This document shows positions 25,106 to 33,979 of a stretch of DNA of 64,000 nucleotides, piece after piece. The DNA is taken from positions 1-64,000 of the forward strand of contig MHBL01000140.1 in NCBI GenBank assembly GCA_001803235.1, given 5' to 3'. Within the stretch, counting starts at the first letter, position 1, and each line of letters starts with the position of its first letter. The notes beneath the pieces were generated by a model. It searched no databases. It was not told the DNA's origin and was given only the letters and a program-made list of their open reading frames with translations. Source of the stretch: Lentisphaerae bacterium RIFOXYA12_64_32 (lineage in GTDB: Bacteria; Verrucomicrobiota; Lentisphaeria; Oligosphaerales; YB12-FULL-65-16). The translations under genes and the position numbers were made by a program.

Positions 25106-26857
25106 ATGCGAAGACGTTCATCTAAGCCAACCGGCATTGCGGAATTTGTCCGGCCTTACGCGGGGGGGCTGGCGCTGCTGCTGTTTCTGACCGTTGTGCT
25201 GTCGGTCATCTCGATGTGCCCGCCGCTGATCACGCGCGCCATCATTGACCGGGTTCTGACTCGCGGCGACCACGCCCTGTTCGTGCCCTTGGCCTGCTGC
25301 ATGTTCGCCATCCCCTTGATCGGTGCGCTCTGTGGCTACATTCATACCATCGGCATCGCCTACATTGGGCAGCGCTTCGTCTTTGACGTCCGGATCACTC
25401 TGTTCGAACACCTGGTCGGGTTGTCGCTGCGGTATTTCGGCAAGAACAGCGTCGGCAAACTCAGCAACCGCTTGATGGGTGACACCGGTGTGGTGCAACG
25501 GGCACTGACCGCGCAGAGCATTTCCGTCGTATCCGACCTGATCTGCGCCGCATTTGCGATCACCGCCACCTTTGCCATCAACTGGCGCCTGGCCATACTG
25601 CTGACCTGCATTCTGGTCACGTTTGTGGTCAACTACCGTTTCACGATTCGCCGCATCCGCAAGGCGACCCGCGGTTACTGGGGCGCCATGGACCGGCTCT
25701 CGGGCAACATTCAGAACCGGCTGCACGGTACCCTGGCGGTGAAGACGTTCGGGACGGAAGGCCGCGAGCACTCATCGTTCCGCGAGGAATCCCAGGCCAG
25801 TCTCGGTTTGGCCCAGGAGTCCATGGTCGCCTCCAACACGTTTTCGATGAACACGGCACTGTTGGAGAGCATGGGTCGGACCGTGATGTACTTCTCCGCC
25901 TGCGCCCTGGTGCTGCGCGGCGAGCTGTCCTACGGCGATGTCATCGCGTTCCTCAGCTACGCCATGCAACTGCTGTGGCCGGCCATCCGCTTTTCGCAAC
26001 TCGCCAAGGAGTTCCAGGAGGTCGGCATCGCCACCGGCCGCGTGTTCGAGATTTTCAAGGAGGACCCGGAGATCCAGGACCGGCCCGGCTGCATTCCGGT
26101 CTCCCGCCTCCGCGGCCAGGTGGACTTTGACCAGGTCCGTTTTCACTACGAAGAAGGGAAACCTGTCCTGCGCGGCTTTGACCTCCACATCCGGGCGGGC
26201 GAGACGGTGGCTCTGATCGGTCCGACCGGCTGCGGCAAGACCACGGTCCTGTCGCTGCTCATGCGCTTCTTTGACGTCCGCGAAGGCCGGGTCCTGCTCG
26301 ATGGCATCGATATTCGCGATATCCGGATGCGGTCGCTGCGGCACCAGTTCGGCATCGTGCTGCAGGAACCGCTTCTCTTCTCCGTCAGCATTGCCGAGAA
26401 CATCCGCTATTCCCGTTCCAGCGCCACCCAGCAGGAAGTCGAGGACGCCGCCAAGGTGGCCGAGATTCATGACTTCATTGCCTCGCTGCCGGACGGCTAT
26501 CGCACCATCATCGGTTCCGAGGGTCTGGAGATTTCGGTCGGCCAGAAGCAGCGCATCACCATTGCCCGGGCGGTCGTGGCCAATCCTGCCATCCTGATCA
26601 TGGACGAAGCCACCAGTGCTCTGGACAGTGACTCGGAGCAGGCGATTCAGCGCGCCATGGCCCGTGTTCTGGTGAACCGTACGTCGTTTATCGTCGCCCA
26701 CCGGCTGAGCACGATCCGCAACGCCGACCGGATCGTTCTCATCAAGGAAGGACAGATTTTCGAGATGGGCACGCACCTGGAACTGATGGAACGACCGGAC
26801 GGCCAGTACCGCGGACTCTACCTCAAGCACATGGGGTCGGGCGTACTGGAGGAGTGA
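25106..26857 (+). CDS. ABC exporter half-transporter, signature-degenerate subunit
   Basis: A 583-residue fused permease-ATPase. Six membrane helices (about 15-330) precede the nucleotide-binding domain. Walker A GPTGCGKT is at 372-379, Walker B ILIMDE has the catalytic Glu501, and the switch His532 is in VAHRLS. The ABC signature is abnormal: ISVGQ (about 476-480) replaces LSGGQ. The next gene has the opposite pattern. In heterodimeric exporters such as TM287/288 this combination makes one dead and one active ATP site, so the two are partners. The ATG at 25106 gives a usual length; a start at 25016 is possible. The cargo is unknown. Confidence 0.92.
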   Translation: MRRRSSKPTGIAEFVRPYAGGLALLLFLTVVLSVISMCPPLITRAIIDRVLTRGDHALFVPLACCMFAIPLIGALCGYIHTIGIAYIGQRFVFDVRITLFEHLVGLSLRYFGKNSVGKLSNRLMGDTGVVQRALTAQSISVVSDLICAAFAITATFAINWRLAILLTCILVTFVVNYRFTIRRIRKATRGYWGAMDRLSGNIQNRLHGTLAVKTFGTEGREHSSFREESQASLGLAQESMVASNTFSMNTALLESMGRTVMYFSACALVLRGELSYGDVIAFLSYAMQLLWPAIRFSQLAKEFQEVGIATGRVFEIFKEDPEIQDRPGCIPVSRLRGQVDFDQVRFHYEEGKPVLRGFDLHIRAGETVALIGPTGCGKTTVLSLLMRFFDVREGRVLLDGIDIRDIRMRSLRHQFGIVLQEPLLFSVSIAENIRYSRSSATQQEVEDAAKVAEIHDFIASLPDGYRTIIGSEGLEISVGQKQRITIARAVVANPAILIMDEATSALDSDSEQAIQRAMARVLVNRTSFIVAHRLSTIRNADRIVLIKEGQIFEMGTHLELMERPDGQYRGLYLKHMGSGVLEE

Positions 26858-26930
26858 GCGCGGAGCGCGGAGCACGGAGCGCGGAGCACGGAGCACGGAG
26901 CACGGAGCTAGGGAGCTAGGGAGCAGGGAG
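26858..26930. repeat. Heptanucleotide tandem array (AGCACGG)
   Basis: About ten units of AGCGCGG, AGCACGG and AGCTAGGG follow the stop codon of the first ABC gene directly. The period is 7 bp with an occasional 8. It lies between two genes whose products should work as a dimer. Confidence 0.85.
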
Positions 26931-27000
26931 TTCGGAAATTTGGTGGATATGGCCGGGCGTTGAGTTGAGGTGAGCGGGGGCCGCGGGGCGGCCCCGGGCA

Positions 27001-27177
27001 TGAGCCCCGTAATGCGTCAGTCGCGGGTGGACGGTTGGGCGGTAGGTAGATGGCCAACGTGGCGGGAGCGGTTCGCTCCCGCGGGTGTCGGAGCGAGCCG
27101 CTCCGACCACTTTAGGCGTCAGCCCAGGTCAAACTTCGACCTTATCTCCACCCGCAACTGACGCATTACTGAGCCCC
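27001..27177. mobile_element. Complete 161-bp non-autonomous element with 8-bp target duplication
   Basis: Terminal inverted repeats of 23 bp (27009-27031 and 27147-27169, one mismatch) begin GTAATGCGTCAGT. They enclose the two-hairpin module also seen at 14076. Both sides carry the same 8 bp, TGAGCCCC, at 27001-27008 and 27170-27177. This is direct evidence of transposition. The length excludes a transposase, so an unlinked one must have moved it. It sits between the two ABC half-transporter genes. Confidence 0.92.
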
Positions 27178-27215
27178 GGCCGCGTGTGGTTGACAGGGCA
27201 TCGGTGACGGCAGGT

Positions 27216-29192
27216 ATGAAGGCACACCATCGCAAAATACCGTTTCGCCCCCCGGCCAAGCGTTACGACGTGAAGGTCAGCCGGGCCGGTTTGTTGCTCC
27301 GGTTCCTGCGCTGCTACGTGAAGCCGCACCGCTGGTCGATCCTGTTCTGCATTCTGCTGAGCGCGCCGCAGGTTTGCTCGGTCTACCTGATGTCCTACTA
27401 CGGCCGGATCGTCGTGGATCGCATCCTTGTGATCACCCCGTCGGCGCCGGCGCGGCCGCCCCAGGTCGGGGCGGAAAATTACCGTGTCTGGACCGATGAG
27501 AGCAAACGCGTGGGTGGGGCCAGCCTGCCGGGAGAGAGTCAGGGGCGTCGCATCGACATGGGGGTTGCCGCCTCGGCCCGCCCGCCCGGGGCGGGAATCA
27601 TGCTGCTCACGGTCTTCATCCTCTACGCCACCACCCTGATCGGGCTGAATTTCCTGGGGCGCGCGGTGCAGCAGCGCCGGATCCGTGTCGGGCGCCAGAT
27701 AGCCGGGCATCTTCGCGAGGACATGCACGAGAAGATCCTCAGCCTGTCGATGTCGTTCCACAGAGCTCACAGCCCTGGCCGGCTCCTGTCCCGGATCCTC
27801 TCCGATGTCGAGGTGCTGCAGCAGCAGTTGGTGGATACCATCATGATGGTCAGCAACACGGTGATCATGATCTGTACCGGCACGGTCATCCTGCTGACCA
27901 TTGACTGGAAGATTTTCCTGTTTGTGGTCGCCACCGCGCCGGTGTACGCCGTCATGTATCGCTACGCTTCGGAGGTCATCCGGGAGATCAGTTTGGAACT
28001 CCGCCACACCAATACCTGCCTGTGGGGCTTCGTGTCGCAGAAGTTCGACGCCCTCAAGGCCGTGCAGGCCTACGGCCGTGAACGGCTCGAACGGCTCAAC
28101 TTTCACCGGTTGACCTCCTGCTTCCTCCGTGACGCACTGCTGCAGCAGCGCGCTTCGGCCGGCCTGGGCCGATCGGCTGGGATTGTCGGTTCCGCGGCCA
28201 CGACGACGATTTTCCTTTTCGGCGCCACCCGTGTCATGGCGGGGCGGATGACGTTGGGTGAGATGCTTTTCAGCTACTCCACCGCCGCCAGCCTGTTCGG
28301 GCCCGTGCTCGAGTTGGCCCAACTCAACCTGATTTTTGCCAACCTCGGCGTCACCATGCAGCGTGTCGCCGACATTCTCGACACCCCGTTGGAGATCACC
28401 GATGCCCCTGATGCCGTCGAGTTCCCCAGCCCCGTGAAGCGTGGCTTCAGTCTGCAGCATGTCGCCTTCTCCTACGACCCGGAGAATGAGGAGGTGGAAT
28501 CGGTCCTTACCGACGTGAACCTGCACATACCCGCCGGGACGTGGCTGTGCGTCATGGGACCCAGCGGTTCGGGGAAGACCACCTTGCTGTACCTGCTCTC
28601 CCGTCTCTACGAGCCGACCCATGGCAGCATTCTGGTCGATGGTATACCAATGAAGAAGATCAAGACGGATTCGCTCCGCATGCGCATGGGGTTCGTGCCT
28701 CAGGAGGCGAAGATTTTCAGCGGTACGGTGCGCGACAACATCTGCTATGCCTACCCCGACGCGCGCCCCAAGCAGATCATGGCTGCAGCCAAGGCGGCCG
28801 AACTCCACGATTTCATTATGGACATGCCGGTGCAGTACGAGACGATCATTGGCGAGAAGGGCACGACGCTGTCCGGCGGCCAGCGCCAGCGCCTGTCCCT
28901 GGCCCGGGCCCTGCTGACCAGCCCCGAAGTGCTGATCCTCGACGACTGCACGTCGGCCCTGGACGCTGACACGGAAGGCAAGATCCAGACGACCCTGGCC
29001 ACCATCCTGGAGGGCAAGACGGCTGTCATTGTCTCGCAGCGCGTTTCCATGGCTAGGCGCTGCCACAAGATCTGCGTGGTCGACAACGGAGTCATCACCG
29101 AGTACGGTACGCACGATGAACTGATCGCCCGCGGCGGCTTCTACTCTGTCCTGCATGCCCAGCAGACCGAACTGCCGCCGGTCATTTCGTGA
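27216..29192 (+). CDS. ABC exporter half-transporter, Walker B/switch-degenerate subunit
   Basis: A 658-residue fused permease-ATPase. An insert of about 70 residues (about 80-130, ASLPGESQGRR region) separates the first two membrane helices and should lie outside the membrane. The ATPase domain has Walker A GPSGSGKT (448-455) and a canonical LSGGQ signature (about 552). Walker B ends in Asp577 where Glu is needed (LILDDC), and the switch His is Gln608 (VSQRVS). These defects complement the ISVGQ signature of the preceding subunit. The ATG at 27216 is preferred over one 10 codons upstream because the upstream codons abut the transposable element. The gene ends the operon. Confidence 0.93.
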   Translation: MKAHHRKIPFRPPAKRYDVKVSRAGLLLRFLRCYVKPHRWSILFCILLSAPQVCSVYLMSYYGRIVVDRILVITPSAPARPPQVGAENYRVWTDESKRVGGASLPGESQGRRIDMGVAASARPPGAGIMLLTVFILYATTLIGLNFLGRAVQQRRIRVGRQIAGHLREDMHEKILSLSMSFHRAHSPGRLLSRILSDVEVLQQQLVDTIMMVSNTVIMICTGTVILLTIDWKIFLFVVATAPVYAVMYRYASEVIREISLELRHTNTCLWGFVSQKFDALKAVQAYGRERLERLNFHRLTSCFLRDALLQQRASAGLGRSAGIVGSAATTTIFLFGATRVMAGRMTLGEMLFSYSTAASLFGPVLELAQLNLIFANLGVTMQRVADILDTPLEITDAPDAVEFPSPVKRGFSLQHVAFSYDPENEEVESVLTDVNLHIPAGTWLCVMGPSGSGKTTLLYLLSRLYEPTHGSILVDGIPMKKIKTDSLRMRMGFVPQEAKIFSGTVRDNICYAYPDARPKQIMAAAKAAELHDFIMDMPVQYETIIGEKGTTLSGGQRQRLSLARALLTSPEVLILDDCTSALDADTEGKIQTTLATILEGKTAVIVSQRVSMARRCHKICVVDNGVITEYGTHDELIARGGFYSVLHAQQTELPPVIS

Positions 29193-29259
29193 CCGGGGCG
29201 TCTGCGGAGGGGCGAGGGAACCGCCTGAGCCCTGAACCCCGAACACTGTCCCCCGCATC

Positions 29260-29287
29260 TTGCACACGCCGCGACAGATGGTATATT
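29260..29287 (+). promoter_or_regulatory. Sigma-70-like promoter of the tRNA gene
   Basis: TTGCAC (29260-29265) and TATATT (29282-29287) are separated by 16 bp, about 33 nt before the mature tRNA start. Confidence 0.65.
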
Positions 29288-29319
29288 TACGCCTGTTCGA
29301 CGCACCTGTTTCCCAAGGT

Positions 29320-29394
29320 TCCGGCGTAGCTCAGTGGTAGAGTAGGCGGCTGTTAACCGCTTGGTCCCTGGTTCAAATCCAGGCGCCGGAGCCA
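29320..29394 (+). tRNA. tRNA-Asn (GTT anticodon)
   Basis: A full cloverleaf is visible. The acceptor TCCGGCG pairs with CGCCGGA. The D stem is GCTC/GAGT, the anticodon stem GGCGG/CCGCT encloses CTGTTAA with anticodon GTT, and the T arm is CCTGG-TTCAAAT-CCAGG. Discriminator G and an encoded CCA (29392-29394) follow. A promoter and a strong terminator bracket it, so it is a single-gene unit. Confidence 0.97.
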
Positions 29395-29404
29395 TTTTTT
29401 TCAA

Positions 29405-29432
29405 GCCTCGCGAGAGCGGGGCTTTTTTTTTT
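29405..29432 (+). terminator. Rho-independent terminator of tRNA-Asn
   Basis: Stem GCCTCGC (29405-29411), GAGA loop, GCGGGGC (29416-29422) and a run of ten T. It is the clearest intrinsic terminator in the window. Confidence 0.93.
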
Positions 29433-29433
29433 C

Positions 29434-29690
29434 GACCTGTGCGGGTAAATCCGCTCTCACGGCGAAGTGGTGTGCCCGGTTGGGGTGTGACCGGACGCGC
29501 GCCGGTTCGGCGCGTCCCGCGCCGAAGCGGGGTGCACCGGGCCGGCTCTGTCCGGCGAAGTTGCCTGGGCGAAGACGGAACCCCGGCCGCGGGCCTCGGG
29601 CCGGGACGGCCCCGAGCACCCTGCCGCGGTCCCAGAGGTCCCGCGCCACTGCCCGCCGCCGCGGACCACCACGAACGGGCACATCGTCGC
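29434..29690 (+). repeat. Dispersed hairpin-rich repeat family, copy C
   Basis: The copy starts GACCTGTGCGGGTAAATCCG right after the tRNA terminator, carries the palindromic core plus a roughly 35-bp insert (CTCTGTCCGGCGAAGTTGC), and ends in a CGAACGGGCACATCGTCGC tail. The insert is shared with copy D at 40065. Insertion next to a tRNA is notable, but no integrase is present. Confidence 0.82.
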
Positions 29691-29737
29691 ACCCATTGCC
29701 CACCCAAAGAGCCTGCGATTCGGTTCGGTGCGGTCGC

Positions 29738-32700
29738 CTACGGCGCGGTGCCGTCGGCGGCTTCCAGCCGCATGCCTTCGATCCAGAGTGTGCCGGGTTC
29801 GGTGAAGAAGAATTCGAACCGCGCGTTGGTGCTGTCGCGTGTGGCGGTGAAGTCCGTGCTGAACGTCTGCCATTCCTCGCCGACCCGGAACTGCCGCTCC
29901 AGCCCGCAACCCTGCCATGGCTTGATGTTGTAGACGGCCACGCCGATTGTACCGGTCAGGCCTTGCTGCCGGGCGCGAAAGGCCACCCGGTATCGTCGAT
30001 CTTTCAGGATCCGATCCTGGCCGTCACGGGACAGAATGATCCAGCCATTGACGAAACGCGTGCAGTTGATCTTCTGACAGTGGAATTCGGCGAATCCGGC
30101 CTCAATTGCTGCCTCCGCGGCGTTGGCTTGGCCGGTCGACGTTCCGGTGCTTTCCGGGTTGAGCCGCCAGCCGTCCGCCAGCCCGTCGTTGTCCGCGTCC
30201 GCGATGGTTGGGACTAAGGTGCGGGAGGACTCGACCCGCGCGCCGCGGTCGGTGGTCAGGCGGAAGGACACTTGGTCCTGGGGCTGCGGCGTCCGGGTGC
30301 CGCGCAGTTGCAGGTGCGGTGTCAACTCGGCGCGTGGCGCCAGCGCCGAGACCTGCATCGAACTGGGGATGGCTTCGAACCCATCCGGAACCTGGAACGT
30401 CAACTCACCGCTGACCGGGCGCTCGTCGCGATTTCGCAGCACCAGGTCGATGTCAACCGGCTTGCCGTCCGGTTTCGGGATGGCAAATGGCTGCACCTGC
30501 ATGGCTACGGGCGAGAGCGCCCGTACCCAGGCGGTGAACGTCGCGGTTTGCCGGTCCGGCAGCGTCACGGTGATAGGCAGGCGCTGCATGCCGCTGGCTT
30601 CGGGGGCGACGGTGAAGGCGAGTCGCGTCTCCCCCACCGCTTGCCACCTCAGGCGTTGCGCGGTCTGCGCCTGAGCCGCGGCAATGCCTGGCGGCGGATC
30701 GGGACGAAGAGTCAGTTCCGCGGGGTCCGCAAACCCGTTTTGGATCCGGCACTGCACGGTGAAGGAACGCCCGGCCATGACTTCGGTGGGGTATTGGATC
30801 TCGATCGGCTGTACGCGACAGCACCACCTCGGAGAGTATGGGGCCTTCAAGGTAGACGACGCGGCCGGACAGCGAGAGGTAGCGGCCCTGCTCCCTCAGG
30901 GTCCAAGAGCCCGAGTTGCCGAACATGTCGAAGAGTGTCAGTTGCCGTTCCGTCGGGGCGCGCAATTCGACGAACTCGCCCGGGCGTTCGCTCCATAGGG
31001 CCAGCACATCGACGTCCCCGCGATGGAACAGCATGCCATGCACCGGCGCCTCCACCTCGCAGCGGCGGACCGGCGCGGCGCCGGTCAGGCGCGATGTCAA
31101 CGCGGCATAGCTGAGCATGGCCGGTCGCGGAAAACCCTTTCCGTCGCAGAGACCGAACATCCCCAGCGAGAAATCATGCCAGCAGAGGTTGGCCACACAT
31201 CCGGCGCCGTGCGTCAGCAGGTAGGTCCGGGCCAGGTATTGGCCGTGTTCCTCCTCGGACACGGTCGGCCAGTCGTTTCCGGTCAGTGCCCAACCGATCT
31301 CGGTCGCCCAGATCTCGGCGTCCGGGCGTGGGCGTGAACTCAGCCACGCGCGGCAGTCCTGGAACATGACTTGGATGTCCGCCGGCTTGCCGGCCAGGGC
31401 GTTGCCGCAGTGGGCTTCGGGGTTGTTCCCGGGCCGGTAAGGGTGGACCACGACCCCGTCGTAGTCCTTGTCCAGCCCCGCCTTCAGGCAGCGGTCGACG
31501 AACGCCAGGCTGTCGGCGGAAACGAGTACCTTGTTCGTTGGGTCAATGTCCTTCAGGATGCGGTAGGTGCGGCGGTGCAGATCGACGTACTTCTCGACGC
31601 TCCAGCCGTCCAGGCCCGGATCAGCCTTGTAGGAAATCTCGTTCCAGCTCTCCCATGCCTGAATTTTACCCCGATAGCGCGTCGCGACTTGGCGTACGTA
31701 TTCCTCCCAGTCGGCCATATCCTTGGGGCACCCGGGGGTGGTCGCGGACTTCTCCGGCACGTGGTCCGGTGACGACCACGCGGGCTGGCCGATGCCGCCC
31801 AGCACCCCGATGGTCTTGAGCCCGGATTCTTTGGCGGCCGCCATGCGCTCGTCGTGCCAGTTCCAGCGCCACTCACCTTTTTTTGGCTCGATCCATTGCC
31901 AGCAGAACCAGTGCCGGCTCCACTCGATCCCGGCCGCCGCCATGGGTTCGAAACTGGAAACGAATTCGTGGTGATTCACGCCGAAGATCGTGCCCTCTTG
32001 GACGCGTTTGGGCGATGGCTCCATGATCCCGAAGCGGATTTCGCGCTGCGCGACGGTCCGGTCACCGGTGTCGACGCGGAACTTGGCGCGATAGAACCCA
32101 TTCCGTGCCTTGGCGAGAGGCACCACGTACGATCCGGTGGCGGCCTCGCCGACGACGGCCAGGTGCACGGTACACTCACCCTTGCTTGGCGGCGTACCCG
32201 TGTCGCCCGACACATCGTAAGTCACGCGGCAGTCACCCGCCAGGGCGGTCGCCACGCTCAGCGTCAGGTCCTCACCGCGGTAGAGGAGGTGAAAAGGGTG
32301 GAGTTCGGCGCGGACGTGCCACTTTCCGGGTTCGGGCGCGTAGCTCCACTCGGGCTTGGCCGGTGCGGTGTCGTCGATCCACCGCACGTCGCACCAGTCG
32401 GCCAAGTCTCCGTTCGAGTAGGCCTGCGCGTCCGTGATCAGCTTAACCTGGCGTGAACCGTTCAGTGGCACGGTGAAGCGTACTGGGGCGTCGTCACGGC
32501 TCAGTGCCGGGCTTTGCCAGAGCCGCTTGCCGTCCGCCCATATGGAGAAGTACGTGTCGCCGCCGGCCACGACCGTCTCGTCGTCGATCCCGGCCAGGCC
32601 GGTGACACCCGTGACTCCGGCGGGCACGTCGAACTCGAGGATGGAGAAGCCGCGGCACCCAAACCCGTGCTGCCAGGTGCGCAGGGCTATCATCAAAGGC

Positions 32701-32900
32701 CGGCTGTTGGCGTTCCGGTCCCGTTGGACTTCCGGGCTGGCGCGGCCGTACGCCGGGTCGTAGACGCTGTAGATCAACCCCGAGAGCCACGGCGTGTCCG
32801 ACACCCAACGCACCGCGCCGGCAGTGTCCGGTGCGGCCGTGGCAGGGGTTGCGAATGCGGCCGCGGCGAACAGAACGCACAGGACCCGTCGAGGCATCAT
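29738..32900 (-). pseudogene. Frameshifted clan GH-A glycoside hydrolase with NPCBM-like domain
   Basis: The product would have about 1050 residues. A signal peptide (RRVLCVLFAAAAFATPATAA) is followed by an NPCBM-like carbohydrate-binding domain (about 25-150), then a (beta/alpha)8 barrel of GH39/GH5 type with the acid/base in WNEIS and the nucleophile in ATEIGWA, then beta-sandwich domains. At about 30812 the frame changes: LSEVVLS must be joined to VQPIEIQYP, which needs removal of one base. The downstream frame (to 29738) continues with Ig-like and CBM-like domains, both well conserved in composition. The start at 32900 has GGGAG upstream; a longer reading is repeat DNA. A recent mutation or an assembly error could explain the shift. 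Confidence 0.83.
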
Positions 32901-33124
32901 GCAGTTTCTCCCGCACATGAAGAGACAAAGACCCAGAGACAAAGACCCAGAGACCGGTCTCCCGTCTTCGGCTCTCCGTCCCGTCCGTTCTTCTTTTCCC
33001 ATGCCAAACTTGGCACTACCCGTTCCTCTCGTGAGTCCCTCGCAGGGGGTGACCGATCGTTCTGCCGCAAAGCGCAAGGTAGCACCGGGCGCGCGAGGCG
33101 TCAACCTTCTGGTTCCGACGTGCG

Positions 33125-33170
33125 GTGAAGCGTCAGCGCCCCCCGGGCGGTGTACCACCCGGTCATACCA
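33125..33170 (+). mobile_element. 5'-end fragment of the GTAATGCGTCAG-type element
   Basis: About 45 bp match the end of the copies at 160 (minus) and 49361, with two changes in the terminal octamer (GTGAAGCG). It stops where the nested palindrome at 33173 begins, as if the palindrome inserted into it or replaced its interior. Confidence 0.6.
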
Positions 33171-33172
33171 AG

Positions 33173-33290
33173 GTGAAACTGGCAACGACGGTTCCAGAGC
33201 CCGCGAGGACGCGGGCGCTCCAAAGTCAGACCCCGTGCCAGCCCCTGGAGCGCCCGCGTCCTCGCGGGCTCTGGGCTCCTTCAGTTTCAC
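33173..33290. repeat. Nested inverted-repeat element, copy 2 (29-bp core palindrome)
   Basis: Core arms of 29 bp lie at 33194-33222 and 33246-33274 and are perfect complements. Their inner 24 bp are identical to copy 1 at 324. The outer arms GTGAAACTG (33173-33181) and CAGTTTCAC (33282-33290) differ from the outer arms of copy 1. Same core, different but still paired flanks suggest target-linked or gene-converted arms. Confidence 0.85.
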
Positions 33291-33469
33291 GGTACCCTAC
33301 GACGGCAAACTCGCGTTTCCTGGCAGACTTTGTGACGATCGCAACGACGCTTTTCGAGTGTCGGGGGGCGGACTTCAGCAATCAGCAATCAACGATCCGC
33401 AATCGGCGTCGGTCTTGGTTCCGGCTACGCCGGGGTAGGAGTCGCGGGTGGAAACGGATCCGCCAGGCG

Positions 33470-33942
33470 GTTTGCAGAGCCGTTCCCCTCCACGAGGTCA
33501 CGCCCTGTCTGTTTGGTCGGGACACTCCGATCACACCGGCGCTCCAGGTGGATCCCGCGTTCCACCTCGCCGCGCTGCGGGAACTGCCAAGGCCGGTCGG
33601 GGTGTTCGCCTGCAATGACCGGATTGGCTTCGGGGTGCTGGAAGCCTGCCGGCAATTGGGGTTGGCATGTCCCGAGCAGGTGGCCGTGGTCGGCGTGGAC
33701 AACGACGACGTGTTGTGCGCCTTGGCCGCGATCCCGATGACGAGATCCAGCGGGTCCGAGTGGCCCGAGCGCAAGAGTTGTTGGCACAGACCGACTTGAG
33801 CGTCACCGCGGTGGCGCGCCAGTCGGGCTTTGGCGGATTGCAGCGTTTCGGGACACTTTTCCGACGCCACACGGGGATGTCGGCCCGGGCCTACCGGAAC
33901 CAGGCTGCCGGCGATGTGGTGGTTCGGGAATTTCCAGCCTGA
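33470..33942 (+). pseudogene. Remnant of a XylR-like LacI/AraC regulator
   Basis: Two pieces of one regulator family are joined out of frame. The first (to about 33715) is the end of a LacI-type sugar-binding domain: LPRPVGVFACNDRIGFGVLE, then VAVVGVDNDDVLC. The second (about 33718-33942, another frame) is the end of an AraC DNA-binding domain: LGRDPDDEIQRVRVARAQ, LSVTAVARQSGFGGLQ and RRHTGMSARAYR. About 90 codons that normally lie between them are missing, as is the N-terminal half. The gene cannot be functional. It probably once controlled the neighbouring glycosidase or sugar isomerase genes. Confidence 0.85.
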
Positions 33943-33979
33943 GCTGGTTCTTCGGTCCTCGGTTCCCGATTGGCGAGCG

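Larger units (their letters stand above)
32901..33469. other. Gene-free gap holding repeats
   Basis: This gap holds GAGACAAAGACCCA units (about 32920-32955), a 5'-end fragment of the GTAATGCGTCAG-type element (33125-33170) and the nested palindrome at 33173-33290, followed by AATCAGCAATCA-like heptamers near 33375. No protein-coding reading is supported. Confidence 0.6.

Noticed and set aside
25106-26857. Bacteriocin-processing ABC exporter with a C39 peptidase domain
   Set aside because: There is no N-terminal extension with a catalytic Cys/His pair in either ABC subunit, and no leader-peptide gene with a double-glycine motif was seen.
29434-29690. Integrative element inserted at tRNA-Asn
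   Set aside because: The repeat lies just after the tRNA terminator, but there is no integrase and no duplicated tRNA end; the same repeat occurs at three sites with no tRNA.
32901-33290. N-terminal extension of the frameshifted glycosidase up to 33290
   Set aside because: The extension is a translation of the palindromic repeat and heptamer-like DNA; the start at 32900 has a ribosome site and a signal peptide directly after it.
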